Below, one piece after another: positions 34,638-45,265 of a stretch of DNA of 64,000 nt. The translations under genes were made by a program, and so were the position numbers. Position 1 is the first letter of the stretch. Each line of letters starts with the position of its first letter. Source of the stretch: Parasedimentitalea denitrificans. Lineage in GTDB: Bacteria; Pseudomonadota; Alphaproteobacteria; Rhodobacterales; Rhodobacteraceae. Under the pieces are notes generated by a model. The model searched no databases, was not told the origin of the DNA, and worked only from the letters and a program-made list of their open reading frames with translations. The stretch is taken from contig NZ_QHLQ01000007.1 in assembly GCF_011813015.1 (NCBI RefSeq), forward strand, positions 62,001-126,000, in the 5' to 3' direction.

Positions 34638-36812
34638 ATGAAGAAATCAATACGGATGAAGACATCCCTCTATGTCATCATAGCAATTGCGACCCTTGGT
34701 ATGCTCGGCTTGATCGCAGCAATGATCCAACTGTCGCACTATCAAAAGGACATAGCGCTAGAGGAAGCAGAGCTGAACGAATTGAGGCTTGAGGCTTCAA
34801 CCCTCGAAGCAGTCTTGTTGGAAGCACGTCGATACGAAAAAGACTTCCTGCTGCGACATGATGAGAAATATGTGGCAAAGCACGCCGAAAGCATGAGCCA
34901 TGCTTATACAATCCTTGAAAAGGTCAGCCACCACTTCGAATCTGTTGGCGATGCCCACGGTCAAGAAGACACAGCCCATGCGCAGGCTTTGCTCAACGAA
35001 TATACCGAAACGTTCACGGCACTCGTAACGCTATCCAAGGAAATTGGACTAGACCAAAACTCCGGCCTGCGTGGACAACTGCGCGCAAGCGTTCGCGAGG
35101 TGGAAACCATGATGCAAGAGGTTGGAAAGCTAGAACTGATTGTCCAGGTTCTGGCCATGCGTCGACACGAGAAAGATTTCTTCCTGCGTAGTGATCTCAA
35201 ATACGCTGGCCGCCTTAAAGAGTCGATTGATGCATTTCTTGCCACTTCAGACGCCCAATTTGAAAGCCCTGAGGTCGCCACAAAAGCCAAAGAACTGATT
35301 GCAACATATGGTGCAACTTTTGGAACGCTCGCCGACCTAAAGGGCCAAGAACTTCAAACTAGAAGCGCGCTGTCATCCATCTATTCCAAATTCCATCCGA
35401 TCTATGTGGAATTAATGAATGATTACAGTGCTGAAATCGATGCGGTGTTTAGCCAGTCAGAGAAGTCAGTCAATTCAACAATCACAGCCACTGCGGCAAT
35501 ATCCGGTGTTGTCTTGCTCGCCTTTGCAACCTTTGGCGTATACATGGCGCGTGTCCTGTCCCAACGCCTAACCGCATGTTCAAATGCACTGACAGCAGTC
35601 GCAAACGGGAATATCACTGAAAACAACAATACCAGCAGTTTCATTGTTGAAGTCAACCAGCTGTGGGATGCGTTCTCGTTCATCTGTAAGTCTGTCACAG
35701 ATCAGAAAAACATGCAGGCAGAAATAGATCAGGCTCGGATTGAGCAGGAAAAGGTTATCCTCTCACTCAATAAGGGTCTGAAACAACTTGCTGATGGCGA
35801 TCTATCGCAGCCAATCGACGAAGCATTCCCCGAGGCGCACGAGCCGCTGCGCCAGAACTTTAACCACACCCAAAACAGCCTGAACATAATCGTCAATGAT
35901 GTGGTCAATTCCGCCGAAAGCATTCGCGGTGGTGCAACGGAAATCAGCCGGGCGTCAGATGACTTGTCACAGCGCACCGAAAGCCAGGCAGCAACCCTAG
36001 AGCAGACAGCGGCGGCTCTGGAGCAAATGACAGCCAGCGTCAAATCCGCCTCCGATGGTGCACTCAGTGTGGAAAGCATTGTCAACGAGGCAAAGACCGA
36101 GGCCGAAGAAAGCGACGTCGTCGTGCAGCATGCAGTTTCGGCAATGACCGAGATCGAGGACTCTGCCCGCCACATCAGCCAGATTATCGGCGTGATTGAC
36201 GACATTGCGTTCCAGACCAACTTGCTGGCCCTAAATGCAGGCGTCGAGGCCGCGAGAGCAGGCGAAGCTGGTCGTGGATTTGCCGTTGTCGCATCAGAGG
36301 TCCGGGCTCTGGCCCAACGCTCTTCGGATGCCGCGATGGAGATCAAGACGCTGATTGTCGACAGCTCTAAGCAAGTTGAACAGGGTGTTGATCTGGTTGG
36401 CAAGGCAGGCGAGGCGCTGAATAGCATCGTCAACCGTGTTAGCCATATCTCAGAGCTGGTGTCAGAAATGGCGGTAGGATCTGCTGAACAGTCCACCGGT
36501 CTGGGTGAGATCAACGTCGGTGTCACACAGCTGGACCAAGTAACTCAGCAGAACGCCGCCATGGTCGAAGAAGCCACCGCCGCCGGTCACCTGCTGATCG
36601 CAGATGCAAGCAAGCTGTCTGAACTGGTGTCACACTTCAATACCAACCCCCACTGCCGCCGCGAAGGCGACCGCGTATCGCCCCCCGAATCTCCTGGTTT
36701 AGGTGACACGCCACAGGCCCATGGCGGGGATTGGGATGACGTTGAGCCAGAGGGCCAACCTATGGCCATGGCCGCAAACGACGGCGCCGGTAAAATCTGG
36801 CAAGATTTCTAA
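34638..36812 (+). CDS. methyl-accepting chemotaxis protein, helical bimodular (HBM) sensor
   Basis: A 724-residue receptor. After helix 1 (10-30) the periplasmic part shows two matching helices RRYEKDFLLRHDEKY and RRHEKDFFLRSDLKY about 110 residues apart, the hallmark of the helical bimodular domain (as in P. putida McpS, which senses TCA-cycle acids). Helix 2 is near 283-305 (ISGVVLLAFATFGVYMA). HAMP, HAMP-like and signalling domains follow, and the tail is GKIWQDF (xWxxF). The ligand is not known; the neighbouring isocitrate dehydrogenase makes organic acids a reasonable guess only. Confidence 0.93.
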   Translation: MKKSIRMKTSLYVIIAIATLGMLGLIAAMIQLSHYQKDIALEEAELNELRLEASTLEAVLLEARRYEKDFLLRHDEKYVAKHAESMSHAYTILEKVSHHFESVGDAHGQEDTAHAQALLNEYTETFTALVTLSKEIGLDQNSGLRGQLRASVREVETMMQEVGKLELIVQVLAMRRHEKDFFLRSDLKYAGRLKESIDAFLATSDAQFESPEVATKAKELIATYGATFGTLADLKGQELQTRSALSSIYSKFHPIYVELMNDYSAEIDAVFSQSEKSVNSTITATAAISGVVLLAFATFGVYMARVLSQRLTACSNALTAVANGNITENNNTSSFIVEVNQLWDAFSFICKSVTDQKNMQAEIDQARIEQEKVILSLNKGLKQLADGDLSQPIDEAFPEAHEPLRQNFNHTQNSLNIIVNDVVNSAESIRGGATEISRASDDLSQRTESQAATLEQTAAALEQMTASVKSASDGALSVESIVNEAKTEAEESDVVVQHAVSAMTEIEDSARHISQIIGVIDDIAFQTNLLALNAGVEAARAGEAGRGFAVVASEVRALAQRSSDAAMEIKTLIVDSSKQVEQGVDLVGKAGEALNSIVNRVSHISELVSEMAVGSAEQSTGLGEINVGVTQLDQVTQQNAAMVEEATAAGHLLIADASKLSELVSHFNTNPHCRREGDRVSPPESPGLGDTPQAHGGDWDDVEPEGQPMAMAANDGAGKIWQDF

Positions 36813-36903
36813 CCCACGAATGAAATACGAGCACTTTACCACCAGGCCACCTTTTGTTCGGCCATGTAACTAGTAACACTTGTTAAAAGAGAGATCCGCT
36901 ATC

Positions 36904-39273
36904 ATGACCAGCCTAATCTCGCTGTGGAACGGCCTCAAAATAAGTAAGAAACTACCGCTCTTGATTGCTCTACCGACGATCATGCTAACTATCGCATCAG
37001 GGCTCATATACGCTTGGCAATCCCATGCAGCTCTCCAAGAAAATCGCGAAACTGCCTTTTATACTCTGTTATCCGAACGTCGACATGCACTGAAGGATTG
37101 GCTGGGACGGGTGGAAACAGAAACCCGGGCCATTGCTGCCAGCAAGAGCATCAGAACAGCCCTAGGCGAATTTGACCAAGCGTGGCAGCAGCTGGGTGAC
37201 ACTCCCGGTGAACACCTGCGAAACGCCTATATTTTCGACAACCCAAATCCATTGGGTTCCAAGGATGAACTCGTAAAGGCCACAGACCAATCGCTTTGGT
37301 CAGACCTGCACCAAGAGTACCATCTGGGGTTTCAAACTTTCCAACGCGAGCTAGAGTATTATGACCTCTTCCTACTGAACCCTCAGGGCGACTTGGTCTA
37401 TTCCGTTTTCAAAGAAGACGACTTCGCAACCAATTTCCAATCCGGCCAGTACAGCACCTCAGGGCTCGGAGAAGCCTTTCGAGCGGCAAGAACACTGCCT
37501 GAAGGCGAAGTCCATTTAACTTCGATGGATGCCTACGCTCCCAGCCACGGGGCACCTGCCATGTTCATTTCCACTCCGGTTTTTCGCAGCGGTGAATTAC
37601 TCGGCGTATTTGTACTTCAGATCCCGATTGATCACATGACCGATATTCTGTCTCAGTCCAGTATTCTGGGCGAGACTGGGTTGGTCTACCTTGTACGTGA
37701 AGATGGTGTAGCGCTAACCGCATCCCCCCACTCTGGCGGCCACCAAATTCTTGACCCTTTGCCCACGTTACCACAGATCTCAGAATCCTTTCTCGAAGGG
37801 CACCATTCCCTATCCGGAGTTAAGGGCCTGTCGGACCAACTGGTAGAAGCTGAATCAATCCCCTTCACCTTCAAGGGAAGAACATGGGGGATCGTTCTAG
37901 AGATAGACAGCTCTGAGGCCTTGGCCACAGAAAATGAAATGCTCCGGTCATCCGTAATTCAGGTCGTGGTCGTGTCCTTGATCGTTGCTCTGTTGTCTTG
38001 GTTCGCGGCACGCGGCGTTGCCCGCCGCATTGCATCCCTTGCCCGTAGTGTCGAACACATTGCGCAAAAGGATTATGATGAACCTGTTGCCGGTTCAGAG
38101 GCAGGTGATGAATTTGGAACCATCGCTCGCACACTCGAGGGGTTCAAAACTGACCTGAAGGCCGCCTCGATTGCGCAAGAGCAAGTCGTAAAGCAGCAAG
38201 AACAACAGCGCGATGTTGTCGAGCAACTGAGTGGTGGTCTGCTAAACCTCGCCAACGGAGACTTCTCAAAACCACTAGACAAGCCGTTTCCTGCGGACAA
38301 CGAACAGCTGCGTCAAGATTTCAATCGCACTCTGACCACACTTAGCTCAACCATTATGGACGTGATTGGCTCAGCTGACAGTATCCGCGGCGGCGCGACC
38401 GAAATTAGCCGCGCGGCAGATGATCTGTCACAGCGCACGGAAAGCCAGGCAGCCACGCTTGAGCAAACGGCGGCAGCGCTTGAGCAAATGACAGCCAGCG
38501 TTAAATCCGCGGCCGACGGGGCACACAGTGTAGAGAACATCGTCAACGAAGCCAAAACTGAAGCCGAAGAAAGCGACGTCGTCGTGCAGCATGCGGTTTC
38601 GGCAATGACCGAGATTGAGGAATCCGCTCGCCACATCAGCCAGATTATCGGCGTGATCGATGACATTGCGTTCCAAACCAACCTGCTGGCCCTGAATGCA
38701 GGCGTCGAGGCCGCCCGAGCAGGCGAAGCTGGTCGTGGGTTTGCTGTTGTCGCGTCAGAAGTCCGGGCTCTGGCCCAACGGTCCTCGGATGCAGCGATGG
38801 AGATCAAGACACTGATCATCGACAGTTCCAAGCAGGTTGAGCAGGGTGTTGATCTGGTCGGCAAAGCTGGCGAGGCGCTGAATAGCATCGTCAACCGTGT
38901 TGGCCATATCTCAGAGTTGGTGTCAGAGATGGCTGTAGGATCAGCTGAACAGTCCACCGGACTGGGTGAAATCAACGTCGGTGTCACCCAGCTGGATCAG
39001 GTCACCCAGCAAAACGCCGCCATGGTGGAAGAGGCAACTGCTGCCAGCCACTTGTTAACGACGGATGCGAGCAAGCTGTCCGAACTGGTAGCGGAATTTA
39101 GTATCAATCCGCACTGCCGCCGCGATGGCGATCGCATACCAACCCCCGAATCTCATAACCAAAGTGGTGCGCCACAGGCCCATGGCGGGGATTGGGATGA
39201 CTGTAAATCAGAGGGCCAACCTCTGGCCATGGCCGCAAACGACGGCGCCGGTAAAATCTGGCAAGACTTCTAA
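36904..39273 (+). CDS. methyl-accepting chemotaxis protein, double-Cache sensor
   Basis: A 789-residue receptor from ATG 36904 (GAGAG upstream, ten bases); an earlier in-frame codon at 36880 is less likely. Helix 1 is near 17-38, the large periplasmic part (40-350) has the double Cache markers [16 protein letters not shown] and [19 protein letters not shown], and helix 2 is near 353-373. The signalling half is nearly the same as in the previous MCP, down to the [27 protein letters not shown] tail (read with KIWQDF as xWxxF). This suggests recent duplication or gene conversion of the cytoplasmic half. Confidence 0.93.
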   Translation: MTSLISLWNGLKISKKLPLLIALPTIMLTIASGLIYAWQSHAALQENRETAFYTLLSERRHALKDWLGRVETETRAIAASKSIRTALGEFDQAWQQLGDTPGEHLRNAYIFDNPNPLGSKDELVKATDQSLWSDLHQEYHLGFQTFQRELEYYDLFLLNPQGDLVYSVFKEDDFATNFQSGQYSTSGLGEAFRAARTLPEGEVHLTSMDAYAPSHGAPAMFISTPVFRSGELLGVFVLQIPIDHMTDILSQSSILGETGLVYLVREDGVALTASPHSGGHQILDPLPTLPQISESFLEGHHSLSGVKGLSDQLVEAESIPFTFKGRTWGIVLEIDSSEALATENEMLRSSVIQVVVVSLIVALLSWFAARGVARRIASLARSVEHIAQKDYDEPVAGSEAGDEFGTIARTLEGFKTDLKAASIAQEQVVKQQEQQRDVVEQLSGGLLNLANGDFSKPLDKPFPADNEQLRQDFNRTLTTLSSTIMDVIGSADSIRGGATEISRAADDLSQRTESQAATLEQTAAALEQMTASVKSAADGAHSVENIVNEAKTEAEESDVVVQHAVSAMTEIEESARHISQIIGVIDDIAFQTNLLALNAGVEAARAGEAGRGFAVVASEVRALAQRSSDAAMEIKTLIIDSSKQVEQGVDLVGKAGEALNSIVNRVGHISELVSEMAVGSAEQSTGLGEINVGVTQLDQVTQQNAAMVEEATAASHLLTTDASKLSELVAEFSINPHCRRDGDRIPTPESHNQSGAPQAHGGDWDDCKSEGQPLAMAANDGAGKIWQDF

Positions 39274-39288
39274 GATACTGTAAAGCCA

Positions 39289-39323
39289 GTGCTACACTGT
39301 CCAGAACTAGGCCGGTGTAGCAC
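39289..39323 (+). terminator. hairpin terminator after the third MCP gene
   Basis: GTGCTACAC (39289-39297) and GTGTAGCAC (39315-39323) are perfect complements across a 17-base loop, 16 bases after the stop. Confidence 0.55.
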
Positions 39324-39499
39324 CTTCAAAGCTTGGTCAGCATCCGGCAATTGCGACTTAAGCCCTGCGTAACCGATTTATGGTAGTTTCACGCTTACAA
39401 ATGAGAATGTGAGCCCAAAAATATGCCCTCTCAGGAGCCTCAATATCCTGGCCCCTAAAATGGCGAAGGCATCGATTTGGACAAAATGGAGCGCCAGAC

Positions 39500-41440
39500 A
39501 TGCAGAAGATGATTCAATCGATCGCCTTTCGACTGACCATGCCAATCCCACTCTTTATCATACTTTGCCTTGGTCTCGCCTGGGCTACAGTCCCCCGAGT
39601 TTTGGAAAAGAACACAATTGACTTCGCCACCACCGCAGCGACAAATATCGTCAACCAAATCAAACTGATACGCGGATACTATACCAAAAACGTGATCAAG
39701 GACGTCAAGGCGTCGACTGATATTTCGCCGGGGATTGACCATAAAGACGACCCCAGTGTTATTCCCCTACCGGCAACATTTGTACATGATGTCAGCAGCT
39801 TATTGGTAGGTCAGGGTCTCAGCCTCTCGCTGTATAGTGCTTATCCGTTTCCAGGCCGAGCAGATCGCGAAATGGACAGCTTCATGAAAGAAGCCTGGGA
39901 ATATCTGAGCGCCAATCCTGAGGGCACCTTCAAGCGTCGCGAAGTATCGAACGGAGAGACACATCTAAGGGTCGCAGTGGCGGATCGAATGGTCGCCGAG
40001 GGCTGCGTTTCCTGCCACAATGCACACCCTGACACCCCAAAATCCGATTGGCAGGTTGGCGATGTACGCGGGGTTCTTGAAGTACGAGAAAACATTCAGG
40101 CCCCACTGGTTGCGGCGAATACCTTGACCCGCAACATCCTGATTGGCGTCGCCCTCGCCGGGCTTGGCATAATGCTAGTCGTGTTGTTCACCACCCGAAC
40201 CATCACCCGCCCGATCGCCAAGATTTGCGAAAACATGAACGCGGTAGCTGGGGGTGATTTGGATGAAGATGTCCCATCAGCAGACCGTGGCGACGAACTG
40301 GGCCAGATCGGCAAAACCCTCGTCAGCCTGAGAGATGATCTAAAACAGGCTCGCAGCGCCGAAGATGAACGCGCCGCACAGCAAGAGGAACAACAACAGG
40401 TGGTCGATAAACTTAGCCGTGGTTTGGACAATCTTGCAAAGGGTGATTTCTCAAACCCACTGGTTGACCCCTTCCCCGCCGATCACGAACAGCTGCGCAA
40501 TGACTTTAACCGGACTCTGACAACGCTTAGCGATACTATTGTGGATGTCATCAATTCGGCAGAAAGTATCCGTGGTGGCGCGACCGAAATCAGCCGCGCA
40601 TCGGATGATCTGGCACAGCGCACCGAAAGCCAGGCGGCAACCCTAGAGCAGACCGCAGCCGCGTTGGAAGAGATGACTGTAAGCGTCAAGTCCGCCGCTG
40701 ACGGGGCGCACAGTGTAGAAACCATCGTAAACGAAGCCAAAGTTGAGGCCGAGGAAAGTGACGTTGTGGTGCAGCATGCGGTGTCGGCCATGACCGAGAT
40801 CGAAAAGTCCGCCCACCACATCAGCCAGATCATCGGAGTGATTGACGACATTGCATTCCAGACCAACCTGTTGGCCCTGAACGCCGGGGTCGAAGCCGCC
40901 CGCGCTGGTGATGCCGGTCGTGGCTTTGCAGTTGTCGCATCAGAGGTGCGTGCCCTTGCCCAGCGTTCATCGGATGCCGCAATGGAGATCAAAAAGCTGA
41001 TAAGCGACAGTTCCAAACAGGTTGAACAAGGCGTTGATCTTGTCGGCAAGGCCGGAGAGGCGCTGAACAGCATTGTAAGCCGCGTCGGCCATATCTCGCA
41101 ACTGGTGTCCGAGATTGCGGTTGGGTCTACGGAACAATCAACCGGGCTGGGTGAAATCAACCTCGGCGTCACCCAACTAGATCAGGTAACCCAGCAAAAC
41201 GCCGCCATGGTCGAGGAGGCCACCGCAGCCAGCCACTTGCTAGACGCTGACGCCAGAAAGCTGTCCGAAATGGTGTCACATTTCAATATTGAGTGTCACC
41301 GGGTCGACAACCGACCTGCCCCTGAACCGGTCGCCCCAACGGCGCATGGAATGGACTGGGAAGTCGAAGCTGAGGAACCGCCAGTTGCGAAGGCCGCTAA
41401 TGGTGGTTCATCCCGAGATGACATCTGGGAGAGCTTTTAA
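39500..41440 (+). CDS. methyl-accepting chemotaxis protein with Tll0287-like heme-binding sensor
   Basis: A 646-residue receptor with helix 1 (12-32), a periplasmic domain of the Tll0287-like (DUF3365) kind, helix 2 (about 210-232), HAMP, HAMP-like and signalling domains. Residues 169-173 are C-V-S-C-H in EGCVSCHNAHPDTPKSDWQVGDVRG, a c-type heme attachment motif placed as in Tll0287-like domains. That makes redox, O2, NO or CO sensing likely for this receptor; none is proven here. The C-terminus is DDIWESF, an xWxxF tail. The start has weak upstream signals; the frame begins about 225 bases after the previous terminator. Confidence 0.93.
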   Translation: MQKMIQSIAFRLTMPIPLFIILCLGLAWATVPRVLEKNTIDFATTAATNIVNQIKLIRGYYTKNVIKDVKASTDISPGIDHKDDPSVIPLPATFVHDVSSLLVGQGLSLSLYSAYPFPGRADREMDSFMKEAWEYLSANPEGTFKRREVSNGETHLRVAVADRMVAEGCVSCHNAHPDTPKSDWQVGDVRGVLEVRENIQAPLVAANTLTRNILIGVALAGLGIMLVVLFTTRTITRPIAKICENMNAVAGGDLDEDVPSADRGDELGQIGKTLVSLRDDLKQARSAEDERAAQQEEQQQVVDKLSRGLDNLAKGDFSNPLVDPFPADHEQLRNDFNRTLTTLSDTIVDVINSAESIRGGATEISRASDDLAQRTESQAATLEQTAAALEEMTVSVKSAADGAHSVETIVNEAKVEAEESDVVVQHAVSAMTEIEKSAHHISQIIGVIDDIAFQTNLLALNAGVEAARAGDAGRGFAVVASEVRALAQRSSDAAMEIKKLISDSSKQVEQGVDLVGKAGEALNSIVSRVGHISQLVSEIAVGSTEQSTGLGEINLGVTQLDQVTQQNAAMVEEATAASHLLDADARKLSEMVSHFNIECHRVDNRPAPEPVAPTAHGMDWEVEAEEPPVAKAANGGSSRDDIWESF

Positions 41441-41456
41441 CGACACCTGACTGAAG

Positions 41457-41485
41457 TCTGCGGAGCCTAAACCCGGCTCCGCAGA
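41457..41485. terminator. bidirectional terminator between the last MCP and lysK
   Basis: TCTGCGGAGCC (41457-41467) and GGCTCCGCAGA (41475-41485) form an 11-pair stem between convergent genes; TTGTTATT follows on the plus strand. Confidence 0.8.
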
Positions 41486-41514
41486 TTGTTATTATCGCTG
41501 CCTGATATCAGCAA

Positions 41515-43158
41515 TCAGACCAGCTCACCTGCCAGCGCCTTGTCGATCAGCGCAATGGTGTCTTCGACACCATACAGCGCGATGAAACCACCAAAACGTG
41601 GCCCCTGCGTCGCACCTAGCAGCACTTCGTAGATAGCCGAGAACCAGGCCCGCAGCGGGTCAAATTCGTGGATCTTACCAATGGCGAACACCACCGACTG
41701 CAAGAAATCATCGCTACCAAAATCAACTTCTGGCAACGCATCATCCTTGCCGTCGATCTCATTCTTCTTTGCAATTGCTGCCAATGCCGCCTCAGGCGAT
41801 TTTAGCGCCTCTGCGAGATCAGACAACGCCGCGCGCTCTTGATCTGTCGGCAGACGGTAGGTCTTGGCTGGCTTCACAAAATCATTGAAGTAAGCCACGG
41901 CAAAACCAGCCGCCTGATCCAAAGTCGGGTTGCTTTCCGGCGTCGCGTCTGGCGCGTACTTGTTGATAAAGCCCCACAGTGTTTCTTTGTCCTCGGCATT
42001 GGACACACTAGCGATGTTCAACAGCATCGCAAACGGCACCACCATATCTGACTGTGGCACGTCGCCACCGTGGATATGCCAAACCGGGTTGTTCAACTGT
42101 GCCTTGGTGTCCTGCCCGTGATAGGCCCGTAGCTGCTGGTGATATTCATCCACCGCCTTGGGGATCACATCAAAATGCATCCGCTTCGCCGTCTTTGGCT
42201 TTTGATACATAAAGTACGACAGGCTTTCCGAGCTAGCATAGGTCAGCCATTCATCAATCGAAATCCCGTTGCCGCTGGTTTTTGAGATCTTCTGGCCGTT
42301 GGCATCCAGGAACAGTTCATAGGTGAAATGGTCCGGTGCGCGGTGGCCGAGAATACGACAGATGCTGTCATAGATCGGCGTGTTGGTGCTGTGGTCCTTG
42401 CCGTACATCTCAAAATCAACGCCCAGCGCAGCCCAGCGGGCGCCAAAGTCCGGCTTCCACTGCAGCTTTACGTTGCCGCCAGTGACCGGCAGCGTCCATT
42501 CCTTGCCGTCCTCATCATCAAAGGTGATGGTGTGGGTTTCGGCGCAGACCTTTTTCATCGGCACATACAGAACCCGGCCAGTTTCCGGGTGGATCGGCAG
42601 AAAGATCGAATAGGTCTGGCGACGTTCTTCACGCAGTGACTTCAGCATGACGGCCATGACCTCGTCGTACTTTTCAACCGCGCGCTTCAGCACTTCGTCA
42701 AACTGGCCCGAACCATAGAAATCATTGGCCGAGATGAACTCATACTCGAAGCCAAAGGTATCCAGGAACCGGCGCAGCATGGCGTTGTTGTGATGGCCAA
42801 AGCTTTCATGCGTACCAAACGGATCTGGCACGGCGGTCAGCGGCTTTTGCATGTGCTCAACCAACGCGTCTGGGTTTGGCACGTTGCCTGGCACCTTGCG
42901 CATGCCGTCCAGATCGTCCGAAAAACAAACCAGCTTGGTCGGAATGTCCGAGATCACTTCGAAGGCACGTTTGATCATGGTGGTCCGGGCGACTTCACCA
43001 AAGGTGCCGATATGCGGCAGGCCAGACGGGCCATAACCGGTTTCAAACAGCACATATCCCTTCTCAGGCGCGCCCTTGGCATAACGTTTGAGCACCTTAC
43101 GGGCTTCTTCAAACGGCCAGGCTTTGCTCTTCAGAGCAGTTTCGCGCAGTTCAGACAT
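41515..43158 (-). CDS. lysK: lysine--tRNA ligase, class I
   Basis: A 547-residue class I LysRS, not the class II enzyme of E. coli. HIGH-type motif HIGT is at 49-52 ([15 protein letters not shown]), followed by [14 protein letters not shown]; the second signature is KISKTSGNG (KMSKS-type) near residue 286. Charges tRNA-Lys in the cytoplasm. The ATG at 43158 has GGAG upstream; a longer frame to 43194 has no better site. Bounded on its 3' side by the bidirectional terminator. Confidence 0.94.
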   Translation of the reverse strand: MSELRETALKSKAWPFEEARKVLKRYAKGAPEKGYVLFETGYGPSGLPHIGTFGEVARTTMIKRAFEVISDIPTKLVCFSDDLDGMRKVPGNVPNPDALVEHMQKPLTAVPDPFGTHESFGHHNNAMLRRFLDTFGFEYEFISANDFYGSGQFDEVLKRAVEKYDEVMAVMLKSLREERRQTYSIFLPIHPETGRVLYVPMKKVCAETHTITFDDEDGKEWTLPVTGGNVKLQWKPDFGARWAALGVDFEMYGKDHSTNTPIYDSICRILGHRAPDHFTYELFLDANGQKISKTSGNGISIDEWLTYASSESLSYFMYQKPKTAKRMHFDVIPKAVDEYHQQLRAYHGQDTKAQLNNPVWHIHGGDVPQSDMVVPFAMLLNIASVSNAEDKETLWGFINKYAPDATPESNPTLDQAAGFAVAYFNDFVKPAKTYRLPTDQERAALSDLAEALKSPEAALAAIAKKNEIDGKDDALPEVDFGSDDFLQSVVFAIGKIHEFDPLRAWFSAIYEVLLGATQGPRFGGFIALYGVEDTIALIDKALAGELV

Positions 43159-43401
43159 GTTGTTCTCCATCGGCGAGCCCGGATCGGGCCGCATCGCGTG
43201 CCCGCTGCCCCATGCAGCAGACTGGCACGGTCTATTGTGCTAGTGCAGCATGAGTCAATGTTCGCAATGCCGACAACCGCTTTCGCCGAGCAAAAATTAA
43301 CCACTTCAGACTGATCTGCAAAATAACCTTGGATAATTTTACCAACCCTACGTAGTATTCAACTACAGACAGCAGCATATTTTTTCTGGAAAGACCTCAG
43401 A

Positions 43402-44706
43402 TTGTCTCGCACTCTCACAGCTGAAAACTGGCCTTTACCACAAGTCACGAAATCCCGTTCGTCATGCCGCGAGATCGCAGCAGTGTTTGAAGGCAGCCCC
43501 GCGCAGGCCATCGGACTGATGCCCGGCTGGCTGATCCTGCAGATAGACGGCCAGGCACCCACCGATGATGCCTTATCGCGATCAAAGCAGAACGGTATCA
43601 ATACCGTAACTGTCCAAGACCCTAGCACGAATGAGATCTGGTCCATTCCCGCCGGCCCCTGGCCGCATGGGATCAAAGTCATTCCCAGTGTCAACGACCA
43701 GCTGATTGCCGACATAAAATCGGGCTCGGTGAACTTGTACATGCTTCACGCAATCTGGAACCATGGCGACTGGGGGGAATTTGCCAAACTGAAGGATGCG
43801 TTCGAAATCTCGCTCCTTCCCCTTGTGCCGTCACTGTTTGGTCGATTCATGAATCCCGAACGTCGACAGGCGCAAATTTTCGCATCGAACGACTACAATA
43901 ACCTGGTTCTTCTGGCCCTAAGTTATAAGGCGCTGGGAATGGACGGACTGGCCCGCAAGGCCATTGATACCGCCGAACAGCGCCGCGAAGAACAGGGCAT
44001 TGACCGCATGCCAAGCCAGTATTTTGGCCTGATCTGGTTCATTGATACCTTGATGAAGCTGGGGATTGGCGCAACCGAAGAAGCCCTGGAAATGTCCGAA
44101 ACCGCCGTTGCGGGGTATCCAGAGCTAAACGGGCTGCGACGCCTTTACGCCTCGATCGCAAACCGAGAGGGCTTGATCCTTTGGTCGCCCCTTTTGAGCA
44201 AACCATTCCCTTGCAACTATCGCCTACCCCAGCATGATCCGTTTGGCACTTGGCCCGATGGCCCACCGGTTTCATTGCCCGAAACGCTGAGCGACCTGCA
44301 GGACGACCAGTTCCTGTTGGTGTACTGCCTTGGGGAATATCGCACCAATGGCCCTTTCCGTCAGGAGTTGGAAAATCTGATTGCTCTGTACCAACTGGCC
44401 CCGGACAAGATCGCCGATGTGCATATCATCACAGGCTACAACAAGGCCCCGGAAGACAGCCATTGGTACGACAAAAACCAGATTGAAGATCAGCTGAAAG
44501 CAGCAGGTGTTCCATGTCGTGTGCTGGTTGACGACACCGATTCCGTCATCACGCAGCTAAACGTCAATGCCTTTCCTTCCCTGTACATTCTAAACCGCGA
44601 CGGCATCGTCCTGACAGTCGAAGGTCTGGCCGAGGAAGACGGATACTGGCAGGCCATTGGCCGAAATCAGGATTCGGCGTTCTTTCAAACTGATCCTGCT
44701 TCCTGA
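43402..44706 (+). CDS. PDZ-like / thioredoxin-fold protein of unknown function
   Basis: A 434-residue soluble protein with no recognised family. Residues 20-75 look like a PDZ module (EIAAVFEGSPAQAIGLMPGWLILQIDGQ), the middle (about 150-240) is helical with TPR-like repeats (LALSYKALGMDGLARKAIDTA), and the end (300-430) reads as a thioredoxin fold with GVPCRVLVDDTDSVITQLNVNAFPSLYILNRDGIV, including the cis-Pro-type NAFPSLYI but lacking a CxxC. A binding or chaperone role is possible. It begins at TTG 43402 with GGAAAG upstream; no ATG start fits the early part. Confidence 0.72.
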   Translation: MSRTLTAENWPLPQVTKSRSSCREIAAVFEGSPAQAIGLMPGWLILQIDGQAPTDDALSRSKQNGINTVTVQDPSTNEIWSIPAGPWPHGIKVIPSVNDQLIADIKSGSVNLYMLHAIWNHGDWGEFAKLKDAFEISLLPLVPSLFGRFMNPERRQAQIFASNDYNNLVLLALSYKALGMDGLARKAIDTAEQRREEQGIDRMPSQYFGLIWFIDTLMKLGIGATEEALEMSETAVAGYPELNGLRRLYASIANREGLILWSPLLSKPFPCNYRLPQHDPFGTWPDGPPVSLPETLSDLQDDQFLLVYCLGEYRTNGPFRQELENLIALYQLAPDKIADVHIITGYNKAPEDSHWYDKNQIEDQLKAAGVPCRVLVDDTDSVITQLNVNAFPSLYILNRDGIVLTVEGLAEEDGYWQAIGRNQDSAFFQTDPAS

Positions 44707-44839
44707 TCCAGCAGAACAGCCAAACTAGCGTCATGGCTGATTGACGCCGATAAATAGCAGGCAACTGTTGTACCCACACCGCCGCCTCCCTATCCTATTG
44801 GTAACACACTGCTCTGCAACCCAGTTCAAAGGATGCCAC

Positions 44840-45262
44840 ATGACCGAGTCCTCTCCCCATCCGCTTACTCCGCAGGATTGCCTCGTTGCGATCATGGTGG
44901 CGGTGTCGGCATCGGACGAAAACATCCGCACCTCGGAATTGATGGAGATCCAGAATGCCGTGAACATGCTGCCGGTGTTTGCAGACTATGACATCGACCG
45001 GATCAAGCGGATGTCGCAAACCGTGCTGGACCTGTTTGAACAAGAAGACGGTCTGGACGCGCTGTTCGGCCTAATTCGCGATAACCTGCCCGAGCGCCTG
45101 TGTGAAACCGCCTATGCGCTGGCCTGCGACGTGGCAGCATCAGACGGACGCCTGAACGAAACCGAGTTAGAGTTCTTAGCCGAGATCCGCTACGAGCTGA
45201 ACATCGACCGCCTACACGCCGCCGCAATCGAACGCGGTGCCCGCGCGCGGCATGTGATCTAA
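44840..45262 (+). CDS. TerB-family protein
   Basis: A 140-residue helical protein. The family signature is visible as LTPQDCLVAIMVAVSASDENIRTSEL and ALACDVAASDGRLNETELEFLAEI: paired acidic DxxIxxxE helices that bind metal in TerB. Family roles include tellurite resistance and, more often, phage or envelope stress; the role here is unknown. ATG 44840 has AAGGA upstream; the earlier frame start is not supported. First of a three-gene set with a GFA-like and a pentapeptide-repeat gene. Confidence 0.82.
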   Translation: MTESSPHPLTPQDCLVAIMVAVSASDENIRTSELMEIQNAVNMLPVFADYDIDRIKRMSQTVLDLFEQEDGLDALFGLIRDNLPERLCETAYALACDVAASDGRLNETELEFLAEIRYELNIDRLHAAAIERGARARHVI

Positions 45263-45265
45263 GAC

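Noticed and set aside
35729..36526. Long minus-strand frames in the MCP signalling domains (also 38313-38987 and 40483-41172)
   Set aside because: All three copies are the same antisense shadow of the repeated plus-strand signalling half (Ser/Thr-rich peptide). They recur only because the receptors are duplicates.
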